This document shows, one piece after another, positions 17,205-25,900 of a stretch of 58,470 nt of DNA. Source of the DNA: an uncultured Prevotellaceae bacterium. GTDB lineage: Bacteria; Bacteroidota; Bacteroidia; Bacteroidales; Bacteroidaceae. The notes under the pieces were generated by a model. It searched no databases, was not told the origin of the DNA, and was given only the letters and a program-made list of their open reading frames with translations. Every line of letters begins with the position of its first letter. Position 1 is the stretch's first letter. The position numbers were made by a program, and so were the translations under genes. The DNA lies in the NCBI GenBank assembly GCA_946185225.1, contig CAMHIM010000002.1, forward strand, positions 1 through 58,470, given 5' to 3'.

Positions 17205-20200
17205 ATGAAACGTATCGTTTTCGTATTTGTTGCATGTCTTATAGGTACCATGAACTCATGGTGTCAGATTGGTCGTTATATTCCCTCAGACCTGTTTTCC
17301 AGCGGTCTTGTCGACTGCCTCTGCCAGGATAAGTACGGTGCAGTGTGGGTGGGTACGGACTACGGTCTGAACCGTTTTGACGGCTATAACTTCTTTTCCT
17401 ATTATCATATAGATGGAGACACGACGTCGCTGTGCAGCAGCTCTGTCGTCAGCATGCTCAATGACAGCCAAGGCCGTTTATGGATAGGCACGCCCCTCGG
17501 TCTGGACCGCTATGACCATGATAGCGACGTCTTCGTACACTATCCTTTCCCGGAGGGCCGGGAGCCCCGCGTGAGTGACATCATGGAACTGGATAACGGC
17601 ACCATCCTCATTGGCACGGCGGGCTATGGCGCCTACATCTGCGACGAGCAGGGGGTGCTGAAACCCACTAACGACTATGCCGATGCTGCTGAGAACTCCT
17701 TCTTCAGCTATGTCTTTAAGGACAGCCGCGGCCGTTTCTGGAAGAGCGGCGCCCACGGCAATGCTATTGTGCTCAAGGAGGGAAACAACATCCGGCACCT
17801 GCATGCGAAGGGGGCTCCCGTGAGTGTGGTGGAGCGTTACGACGAGGTGTTCCTTGTCGGTCTGCATGGTGTCAATGTCTTCCACAACGGTCAGCTGCAG
17901 GAGGATGCTATTGACCACAGTGTCTTCGGTGACGACGAGGTGCTTTTCAACTGTGCTGTGAGCGACGGCAACGGTAACGTCTTCTTCGGTTCCCGGGGCC
18001 ACGGCGTCTATGTCGTCAGGGCCGGCTCCTACCGTATGGAGCACTATGACGTGGACATCTATGGCATCGACCTCTCGACAACGACGGTCCGCGACATGAT
18101 GGTTGACCGCCAGGGAAACCTCTGGCTGGCACTGCTGCACAAGGGACTGGTCCATATCCCACAGCGTCCCCAGCTCTTCACTACCTGGAGCTTCGAGACA
18201 CAGGGCATCCGGCTGGGCTCACCCATCTCCAGCGTATGTAGTGGAGACAATGGCATCACGTGGTGTACGGTAAAGGGCGTCGGTGTCTATGGCTTCAATG
18301 CGAGTGGCAAGGTGGTGGCACACCCCGCCGCACCGTCACCCGTGGAGACCATCTACCGTGACAGGCAGGGGAACTACTGGCTGGGGACAGACGACGGCTT
18401 GTTTGCCTACGACCCGCTGACGGGCCGTTACCGGCTGAAGGTGTCTTATGAGTGCGACAGCTATAATGACATGTGCAGTGACCGTGATGGCAACCTCTAT
18501 ATCTCTACCTTCTCCCGCGGATTCTGTGTCTACAACCCCCGTACGGAGGAACTGAGGAACTACCGTATGGCCTCCGGTGAGGCACGGGATGCTGATGCAC
18601 TGTGCAACGACTGGATTATGTGTATGATGCCTGACCATAATGGTCGCATCTGGATGGGAACGTCCTCGGGCGTCTCCTGCTTTGACCCGATGACCCGTAG
18701 CTTCAAGAGCCTCGGCTTCTCGCGACTCATGGACAACACCATGTGTCTGTCAATCTGTGAGCGTAGCAACGGTGACATCGTCATCGGTACCACACGCGGA
18801 CTCTATGTCTACGACCTTAAGACGAAAAAGGTAGGGCGTTTTCCGGGCAGCGAAGCCCTCAACGACAAGCACATCAGCTATATCGTCCAGTCCAATGACG
18901 GCGACCTCTGGTGCTCCACCTCCGTAGGCATCTGGCAGTACGACTCCATCAAGGGGGTTTTTGTCGGACACATCAATGACAACGGACTTTTCAAACGAGA
19001 GTACCTGTACAACGTAGGATTGCATACCGATGATAACCGCATCTTCTTCGGCAACAACGAAGGACTGGTGACCTTCCTTCCCAGTGAGCTGAAGGCCTCA
19101 CAGACCTTGCCTGCCCCGGTGCTGCTCACCGGCTTCTTCGTGGGTGACATACCTGTCAACACCCGGACCGTCCTCAACGGTGTGCGTATCGCCGAACGGG
19201 CCATCCCGGAGAACGACCACTTCACCCTGAGCTATCTGGACCATACATTCTCCCTGCACTTCTCCCAGCTGACCTTTGAGGGTGGGTTTGACATGGTGCT
19301 CGAGTACCGTGTCAATGGTGGCGACTGGATGACGCTCGGCTGGGGACGTAACGAGGTTACGCTGAGTCACCTCCAGCCCGGCGACTATCACATCGAGGTG
19401 CGCGCTGTCTCCGGCGGAAAGGCTTCAGAGCCACGGGTCATCACAGTGACCATCCAGGCCCCGTGGTATCGCTCCACGACAGCCTATGTCTTCTATCTCA
19501 TCCTGCTGCTGGTATTGCTGGCACTGGGAGCATGGCTATGGCGACGTCGCGTCACGGAACAGATGAACGAGGACAAGATGAAGTTCCTCATCAATGCTAC
19601 CCACGACATCCGCTCCCCGCTGACGCTCATCCTGAACCCCCTGCAGAAACTCAAGACGCGTGTGGGAGAGGCCAACGCTGACGTACGGCGAGACATCGAT
19701 ACCATCGAGAGCAATGCCCAGCGCATCCTGAAACTCGTCAACCAGATACTGGACGTGCGTAAGATTGACAAACAGCAGATGCACCTCCACTGCCAGCAGA
19801 CGGACATCGTCAGCTTCGTGCGCGGTATATATAAGATGTATGAGTACATGGCTCAGGAACGCGGTATGGAGTTCGTCTTCGAAAGCGATGCTGAACACAT
19901 CATGGCGTGGGTGGACCGCAGCCAGTTCGACAAGGTGGTCAGCAATCTCCTCTCCAACGCCTTCAAGTATAACTCCGAGGAGGGGGGGGTAAAGGTGCGG
20001 CTGGCGCATACCGACGAGCACGTCTCCCTGGAGGTTGCCGACAGCGGCTCAGGACTGGATGCCGACAGCATGAAGCACCTCTTCGAACGCTTCTATCAGG
20101 GAAAGAACTCACGCGACAAGCACGTTACAGGAACCGGCATCGGACTGAACCTCTGCAAGATGATCGTCGACATGCACCATGGCTCCATTGCGGCGGCTAA

Positions 20201-21125
20201 CCGAACCGATGCCCAGGGAGCCGTCTTTACCGTCACCATCCCGCTGGGAAACAGCCACCTCAAGGAGGAAGAGATGGATACCGGCGAGGAGGCTCCTGTG
20301 ACGAAGAGCGTCCAAGGAACCTCTACCAGCTCAGGCAAGCGCCGCGTGCTCATCGTCGACGATGACCAGGAGATAGCACGATACATTTCTTCAGAACTTG
20401 CCCACTACTATAAGTTTGGCTACGCACCCAATGGACGCGAGGGCCTCAAGGAACTTCTTACCAGGGCACAGAACGACAACGAGTATGACCTGGTCATCAG
20501 CGACGTCATGATGCCGGAGATGGACGGCTTTACCATGCTGCGCATGATTAAGACCAACATCAACATCTCCCATATCCCCGTCATCATGCTCACCTCCAAG
20601 GCTGAGGTCAGCAACCGCCTCGAAGGACTGGAACGCGGAGCCGATGCCTTCCTCGCCAAGCCGTTCAGCATGGAGGAGCTGCACATGAACATCGAAAACC
20701 TCATCCAGAGCCGACAGCGGCTCAAGGGCAAGTACAGCGGTGCCCAGCAGCAGACCGACAAGGTGGAGGTACGGGAGGTCAAGGGAAATGACGAGGTGCT
20801 CATGGAACGCATCATGAAGGCCGTCAACAAAAACCTCTCGAACAGCGACTTCAACGTTGACATGCTCACACAGGAGGTAGGCATCAGCCGAGCACAGCTG
20901 CACCGTAAGATGAAGGAGATGACCGGCATCTCCACCAGCGAGTTCATCCGTAACATCCGTCTGGAACAGGCAGCACGACTGCTGAAGGAACAGAAAATCA
21001 ACGTCACCCAGGTGGCCTACACCGTAGGATTCTCCAACCTGGCACACTTCTCCACCATCTTCCGCAAGCACTTCGGACTCGCACCCACCGAGTACGCCGA
21101 GCGGGCCGCCTCCACTGGGGAGTAA
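17205..21125 (+). CDS. hybrid two-component system regulator (HTCS), xylan-sensing candidate
   Basis: This 1306-residue one-protein sensor-regulator has a signal peptide (MKRIVFVFVACLIG), then beta-propeller (Reg_prop) repeats at about 25-640, including YGAVWVGTDYGLNRFD and GRIWMGTSSGVSCFD. A Y_Y_Y domain (about 655-750) and a transmembrane helix (about 760-780) follow. The histidine kinase has phospho-acceptor His800 (NATHDIRSPL), N-box near 913 (NLLSNAFKYN) and G-box GTGIGLNL. The receiver domain begins near 1046 (RVLIVDDD) with phospho-acceptor Asp1100 (ISDVMMPEMDG). A C-terminal AraC-type HTH covers about 1200-1300. All catalytic residues are present. HTCS proteins bind oligosaccharides in the periplasm and activate adjacent PUL promoters; the neighbours imply a xylo-oligosaccharide ligand. 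Confidence 0.96.
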   Translation: MKRIVFVFVACLIGTMNSWCQIGRYIPSDLFSSGLVDCLCQDKYGAVWVGTDYGLNRFDGYNFFSYYHIDGDTTSLCSSSVVSMLNDSQGRLWIGTPLGLDRYDHDSDVFVHYPFPEGREPRVSDIMELDNGTILIGTAGYGAYICDEQGVLKPTNDYADAAENSFFSYVFKDSRGRFWKSGAHGNAIVLKEGNNIRHLHAKGAPVSVVERYDEVFLVGLHGVNVFHNGQLQEDAIDHSVFGDDEVLFNCAVSDGNGNVFFGSRGHGVYVVRAGSYRMEHYDVDIYGIDLSTTTVRDMMVDRQGNLWLALLHKGLVHIPQRPQLFTTWSFETQGIRLGSPISSVCSGDNGITWCTVKGVGVYGFNASGKVVAHPAAPSPVETIYRDRQGNYWLGTDDGLFAYDPLTGRYRLKVSYECDSYNDMCSDRDGNLYISTFSRGFCVYNPRTEELRNYRMASGEARDADALCNDWIMCMMPDHNGRIWMGTSSGVSCFDPMTRSFKSLGFSRLMDNTMCLSICERSNGDIVIGTTRGLYVYDLKTKKVGRFPGSEALNDKHISYIVQSNDGDLWCSTSVGIWQYDSIKGVFVGHINDNGLFKREYLYNVGLHTDDNRIFFGNNEGLVTFLPSELKASQTLPAPVLLTGFFVGDIPVNTRTVLNGVRIAERAIPENDHFTLSYLDHTFSLHFSQLTFEGGFDMVLEYRVNGGDWMTLGWGRNEVTLSHLQPGDYHIEVRAVSGGKASEPRVITVTIQAPWYRSTTAYVFYLILLLVLLALGAWLWRRRVTEQMNEDKMKFLINATHDIRSPLTLILNPLQKLKTRVGEANADVRRDIDTIESNAQRILKLVNQILDVRKIDKQQMHLHCQQTDIVSFVRGIYKMYEYMAQERGMEFVFESDAEHIMAWVDRSQFDKVVSNLLSNAFKYNSEEGGVKVRLAHTDEHVSLEVADSGSGLDADSMKHLFERFYQGKNSRDKHVTGTGIGLNLCKMIVDMHHGSIAAANRTDAQGAVFTVTIPLGNSHLKEEEMDTGEEAPVTKSVQGTSTSSGKRRVLIVDDDQEIARYISSELAHYYKFGYAPNGREGLKELLTRAQNDNEYDLVISDVMMPEMDGFTMLRMIKTNINISHIPVIMLTSKAEVSNRLEGLERGADAFLAKPFSMEELHMNIENLIQSRQRLKGKYSGAQQQTDKVEVREVKGNDEVLMERIMKAVNKNLSNSDFNVDMLTQEVGISRAQLHRKMKEMTGISTSEFIRNIRLEQAARLLKEQKINVTQVAYTVGFSNLAHFSTIFRKHFGLAPTEYAERAASTGE

Positions 21126-21374
21126 GCCCGCCCCCGCAGGGGAACAGTCCCCTTGCGCTTCCCGCCGCCCCTTCTCCGCAGGTAGCGGCTGCGCCGCAAC
21201 AAGCCCCTGCGCTTCCCGCCGCCCCTTCTCCGCAGGTAGCGGCTGCGCCGCAACAAGCCCCTGCGCTTCCCGCCGCTCCTTCTCAGCAGGTAGCGGCTGT
21301 GCCGCAACAACCCCCCGCGCTTCCCGCCGCCCTTTCTCCGCAGGTAGCGGCTGCGCCGCAACAAGCCCCTGCGC
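21126..21374 (+). repeat. REP array, four GTAG-hairpin units at exact 54-bp spacing
   Basis: GTAGCGGCTGYGCCGC occurs at 21182, 21236, 21290 and 21344, always 54 bp apart. Each copy starts with the GTAG tetranucleotide typical of REP elements and then forms a CGGC/GCCG stem; the loop is TGC in three copies and TGT in the third. The intervening arm is a C-rich block with CTTCCCGCCGCC and CTTCTC. A separate hairpin near 21136-21156 (GGGGA/TCCCC) precedes the first unit. The array lies between the convergent HTCS and transposase genes and abuts the transposase stop codon at 21375. It may help terminate both transcripts. Confidence 0.85.
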
Positions 21375-22529
21375 TTAGCTTTGGCAGATAGTAAGTGCTA
21401 TTAGGTTCATCTCCTCACAAAGCGGTTTAGTCAGCACCACCTGCTCGTTGGAGTAATCGTGGTTCGAAAGAAGGAGTAGCCGGCCGGCAGCACAGGCGTC
21501 AAACTGCTCACCCTTAGGCTTTGACAAAGGCGAAAAACCTTTCGGAACAATGGCTATGGTAGGAAAGCCTCGGTCGAAAGCTGCGCGCATAACCTCCTTC
21601 TCGCCAGGAGAAATAGAGGGCGATACAAGGACATATCCCTTCTCTGCCGCTTCAAGGTACTGTTTTACTGACCTCTCAAGCTCTGCTTCCGTCGTTCGAC
21701 GGGATATTCTCACATTCACACGTCGTGTTCCTTGTAACAAGGAGCGGTTTCCTATACCATTTAGTACATACCCTTTTACGTGTAGTCCGAAGAAGGGATA
21801 CAGCCATTCTGGATGTTCCCGCTTCAGCAAGAGCCTTCGGGGATTGTCCTGCAAATAGTGCCTCCATCGTTGGAGCTCCTCGTAACTCCGCAGGATAAGG
21901 TCATTGTACCCTTGTACAAAGAGCCCCGTCCCTTCCCGCCGCTCCTTCTCCGCAGGTAGCGGCTGCGCCGCAACAACCCCCCGCGCTTCCCGCCACCCCT
22001 TCTCAGCAGGTAGCGGCTGTGCCGCAACACTCCGCCGCTCCTTCTCAGCAGGTAGCGGCTGCGCCGCAACAACCCGCCACCCCTTCTCAGCAGGTAGCGG
22101 CTGCGCCGCAACACTCCCCGCCGCTTGCAGTTCGCGCAGTTTCTTGTTGCAGCCAGTCTTGAACCCTCTGATGACATGCCCTAAGTGCACGGGAAGCCTC
22201 TCTCGGACAAATAGAATCCCGTGCAGGTGGTCAGGCATCAGTTGAAGGGCCTTCACTTCTATCTGTGGGTAGTACCTTGAGATTCCCCACCACTCACGCT
22301 CTACGGTGCGTCCAAGTTCTGACGGCTCCAGCCGTGGTGCGTCAGTACTGCCGGGGAGGGCTGAGGCAGTGCCGCGTAATGTTCCCAGAAGTGGTTGACG
22401 CCCTGTTACCTCTATGGTAATCATGTACATCCGCCGCTCTTGGTAGTCGTGGTAGTCGTCTCTGCGTTTCATCGACGGGCGTTTCTCGCCGGCAAAATGT
22501 TTCTTCGCTTCCAGCTTCTTTTCGTCCAT
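21375..22529 (-). CDS. REP-associated HUH/Y1 transposase with in-frame REP repeats and extra C-terminal domain
   Basis: This 384-residue protein shows the Y1 (TnpA-REP/RAYT) core: HUH motif LMPDHLHGIL with His101 and His103, helix VIRGFKTGCNKKLREL, and a catalytic-Tyr segment QGYNDLILRSYEEL with Tyr208, followed by the family helix WRHYLQDNP. Between the HUH and Tyr motifs, residues 139-200 are four tandem copies of VAAQPLPAEK-type peptide, each encoded by a REP hairpin. Residues about 246-384 are an added domain with GYVLVSPSISPGEKEVMRAA and GFPTIAIVPKG, reminiscent of the Rossmann-like DprA/SLOG fold (tentative). The start at 22529 lies just after a TAACTTTG promoter; the open frame extends to 22817 only through low-complexity codons. 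RAYTs cut and join single-stranded REP DNA. Confidence 0.82.
   Translation of the reverse strand: MDEKKLEAKKHFAGEKRPSMKRRDDYHDYQERRMYMITIEVTGRQPLLGTLRGTASALPGSTDAPRLEPSELGRTVEREWWGISRYYPQIEVKALQLMPDHLHGILFVRERLPVHLGHVIRGFKTGCNKKLRELQAAGSVAAQPLPAEKGWRVVAAQPLPAEKERRSVAAQPLPAEKGWREARGVVAAQPLPAEKERREGTGLFVQGYNDLILRSYEELQRWRHYLQDNPRRLLLKREHPEWLYPFFGLHVKGYVLNGIGNRSLLQGTRRVNVRISRRTTEAELERSVKQYLEAAEKGYVLVSPSISPGEKEVMRAAFDRGFPTIAIVPKGFSPLSKPKGEQFDACAAGRLLLLSNHDYSNEQVVLTKPLCEEMNLIALTICQS
21956..22109 (+). repeat. four REP hairpins inside the transposase coding sequence
   Basis: GTAGCGGCTGYGCCGC is present at 21956, 22010, 22052 and 22094 (spacings 54, 42, 42 bp), in the same orientation as the downstream array and antisense to the gene. 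The second copy has the TGT loop. All spacings are multiples of three, so the host frame stays open and reads VAAQPLPAEK(G/E)(W/R)R repeats. Confidence 0.88.
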
Positions 22530-22555
22530 GGGACTTTTTTTCTTGTTGTCTCCTG

Positions 22556-22586
22556 CAAAGTTACTAAATAGGTCTGTTTTGCCCAA
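22556..22586 (-). promoter_or_regulatory. transposase promoter
   Basis: On the minus strand, TTG (22584-22586) is followed after 20 bp by TAACTTTG (22556-22563), a complete Bacteroidetes promoter. It gives a leader of about 20 nt to the ATG at 22529 and excludes the longer reading frame. Confidence 0.7.
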
Positions 22587-22707
22587 GTTTTTGCCTTTCT
22601 TTCTTCGCTCTCTTCCTAAATATTGCAGCGGTACAACCGCTGCCTGCTTCAAAACTTCCCGCCGCTCGCCGCTTCCCCCGCGCTTCCCGCCGCCCCCTTC
22701 TCCGCAG

Positions 22708-22723
22708 GTAGCGGCTGTGCCGC
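22708..22723 (+). repeat. single REP hairpin upstream of the transposase
   Basis: GTAGCGGCTGTGCCGC is the ninth copy of the unit, with the TGT loop variant and the same C-rich 5' arm (CTTCCCGCCGCCCCCTTCTC). It lies between the two divergent promoters. Confidence 0.85.
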
Positions 22724-22806
22724 AACACTCCCCGCGCTTCCTTTCCCGCTGTTTGTGCTTTTTTCTTTTATTGGCACGAAAATGAAATAGTGTGAGACAA
22801 ACGATA

Positions 22807-22837
22807 AAGCCCTTCACGCGAAAGGGCTTTATCTTTG
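22807..22837 (+). promoter_or_regulatory. promoter with adjoining inverted repeat
   Basis: TATCTTTG (22830-22837) is a -7 box. Directly upstream, AAGCCCTT (22807-22814) and AAGGGCTT (22822-22829) form a perfect 8-bp inverted repeat with a 7-base spacer that fills the -33/-7 interval. It is a possible operator for the next gene. Confidence 0.6.
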
Positions 22838-22910
22838 CATCCGAAAATTTTCGTGAAAACCTAAATTATTTTTTTAATTAACTAATAGTATTAACCAAAA
22901 CATTACACAC

Positions 22911-25900
22911 ATGAGAAAAACTTACATGATGTTAGTCGCCCTTTTGCTGAGCATGCTGGGCGTGACAAGTGTGAATGCCGCAAAGATTCAGAGGATCGCC
23001 TTGGAAAAGGAGATGTTCAAAGCCTGGGACGGTTATGGTGCAGATGCTCAGTCTGTGGAACCGGAGTCTTACATAGGCAAGGGCAATGCTGAGGTGAACT
23101 TCAGTTGCGACTTCAATCTGTACACAACTCTGGGACAGGGTGCTGTTGTGTACGGAAACCCAAACGTTTATTACAAATGGTATGCAGACCTGACTGGTAC
23201 AAAGACGATGTACTTTGAAGGAACTCCAGGCAAGGTGTTGCGTGTCCTGTTCAACCGTGTCGAGCCCGTCGAAGGTAGTGACGATCCTAACGGTGGCGCA
23301 AACGAGCAGATTTACGTAACCATTGGTGAAGATGGAAAGGCTTCGTTAGATCTCTCTAGCTATGAGTATGTTCACCTGAACTGTATCAAGACCAACTGGG
23401 GTGTTGAAAATTGTGTCATCACCAAGATTGAGATTGAAGGCACCGTGAAGCCTGTTACCGGTTGGGTGGACATCATCAACAACGGTGACGTGGAGGATGG
23501 TGACGACCTCAGCAGCTTCCCTGTCTCACGTAATGGCGGTGCCAAGGATCCACAAGGTGTGTCTATTGACCCGGGAAACGCAGCGTTCTCTCCTGATATT
23601 GTTACCGACGAAGATGTTGAGAACCACAACAAGGTTCTGAAGATTGTTGCCGACGACCAGAATGTTGACCCTGACAACCAGAAGGAGACTTGGCAGACTC
23701 AGTTCTACATCAAGTTCAACGAGGCTCTTCCTGAGGGAACGAAGTGGAAGCTGACCATGGACGTGAAGTCCAGCACTGCTGCTGCTATTTCCACTTCTGC
23801 ACAGGGTGCTCCCCGTGCATGGCATGCCGGCTTTGTTGATGAATTCCAGACTACTACTGAGTGGACTTCCAAGTCTTGGGAAGGAACCGTCACTGCCGAT
23901 CAGGCTAAGGACGGCGGTTTCCTGAGTATCGCTTTTGACCTGAACAAGTCTCAGAACCCCATTGAGTTCTACTTCGACAACATCAGCTTCTGCAAGTTTG
24001 TCGAGGGTTCTAACGTTACTTCTGAGTTCACTGCTGAATATGGTGGCAATACTGTTTGCCTCAACCTGACCGACAAGACCAACATCAAGAACTTGGTGAA
24101 GGCTGCCGGTGGTGAGCGTGTCGTACTGCCCAACAACTGTGTTTCCGTGAAGTGGAACGGCACCAACCTTACTGACATGATGTCTGTCGAGGGCCGTGCC
24201 GACGGTAAGCTCTATGCTTTCATCAATGCCTTTAACGAGGAATATGAAGATATTGACTTCTTGGCTGAAGATGCAGTCGTTGAGGTAAGCTTTGCTGGTT
24301 TCGAAGGCGACAATCAGCTGAAGTTCGTCTCTGGTCTGCTGACCGACCAGGCCGTGCCTGCTTTCAGTGGTTTGACTTGTCCTTACAATGTCAATCTTAG
24401 TGAGATGGTTTCCTATCGTGCTATTCCACCAAAGGTAGTTTCTACCGTTCCTGAGGATGGCTCGTTCAACCTGCCGCTGACGATGACTGAGTTCAAGGTG
24501 ACGTTAGATGCTCTGGCTAATGCCGCAGAACTGAAGGCTCAGCTGGGCAGTGAGAACCTGACTGTTTCTCCTGCTGAGGGCTATGCCAAGGAGTTCACGC
24601 TGACCCGTACCAGCGCGGAGGAACTGACCAAGGGTCAGAAGGTGCTGACGATTTCGGGCATCGAGCCTGAGTTCGAGGTTACCGGTGAGTCTGGTGAGGC
24701 TTCTGTTACGCTGAACTTTGGTCCTGTAGAGGCCGATCCGAACGATGTACCTTATGATCTTATTCCTGCAAGCTACTTTACTAGTTGTCAGGCTCAGTGG
24801 ATTCCTGAGGGCTTCTTGACCTATGATGACAATGGTAATGAGCGTAAGCCTGGAACATCCTATAATGGTGCTGGCAGCAACCGTCTGTTCCAGCAGGGTG
24901 AAGGCCCGTTCATGTACCTGCGCGTGTATTCTATGATTTATGGTACTGTTGATGAGGACCATGTGCTTGACTTAAAGGAAGGAAAGGGTTATACTATTAG
25001 CTTTGGCGTAGCCCAGTGGCAGGGCAAGGGTGACCGTTGGGTGAAGTTCCAGGTCACAGATGCTGAAGATAATGTCTATATGGAAAAGATTATCAAGACA
25101 GAAGGTAATGCAGACAATAACCCGAGTGGTGCCTACCAGTTCAAGGAGGACTTTGTCGCACCTGCTGACGGACGTTATATTCTGAAGTGGATCCTCTGTA
25201 AGGAGGACGGTACGGGTGAGTTCTCTGGAAACAACTGGGGTGACCTGGCCATCGGAACTGTGAAGATGAGCTACGTTCCCAACACCGTTGGTGCTGTGGA
25301 GACTGCTCTGCTGAACGAGGCTCTGGAGAAGGCAACAGGCGTTCGTAACAACAACACGGCCGAGCGCTATGCTGGTGAAGACTTCACCGCTCTGGACAAT
25401 GCTATCACGAAGTATACGGAGGATAAGGCTGGCTACACTGGACCTTCGCAGTTCACTGATGCTGCTGCTGACCTTGACGCTCTGCGTCTGGCTATGGTTG
25501 ACCACCGTACTGCTTGTGACGACTACGACAAGGCTATCAAGGCTACCATCGACGTTGTTCGTCAGATAACTGCTGAGGAAGATAATGGCAAGCCCAATGA
25601 GAAGAAGAAGTTCGAGACCACCGATGAGTTTGCACAGGTGAAGGCTGCTGCCGACAAGTATCACGGTACTTCTGAGTGGAGAAACCTTGCTGAGGATCCC
25701 GAGGCAGACCCCAACTATCAGCTGTTCTATGAATATGACGTGCTGACTGACAACGCAGCTCTTTCTGCTGCCACCACTGAACTCAACGCCATCAACAATG
25801 GCCCTGCCAAGATGTTCACCGTTGGTAAGTCTGCGAACAACACTACCGCTGGCTATGCTGCCCTTTACGAGCGCACCCGTCGTGGTATCGAGCTGCTGAA

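Larger units (their letters stand above)
22530..22910. other. divergent intergenic region
   Basis: No gene was found in this 381-bp stretch. It holds the leftward transposase promoter, a perfect 7-bp hairpin GCAGCGG/CCGCTGC (22625-22643), one REP unit, an inverted repeat and promoter for the rightward gene, and a 12-bp palindrome CGAAAATTTTCG (22842-22853) near the rightward start site. Confidence 0.7.

Noticed and set aside
21017..21364. 115-residue minus-strand frame of LLRRSRYL repeats
   Set aside because: It is a translation of the REP array and overlaps the HTCS 3' end; no start signal or promoter.
21182..22110. CRISPR array
   Set aside because: The units are directly abutting palindromic REP hairpins with similar intervening sequence; there are no unique spacers and no cas genes.
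22530..22817. 96-residue N-terminal extension of the transposase
   Set aside because: It is low-complexity Gly/Arg/Lys sequence read from the repeat region, and a full promoter lies just before the ATG at 22529.
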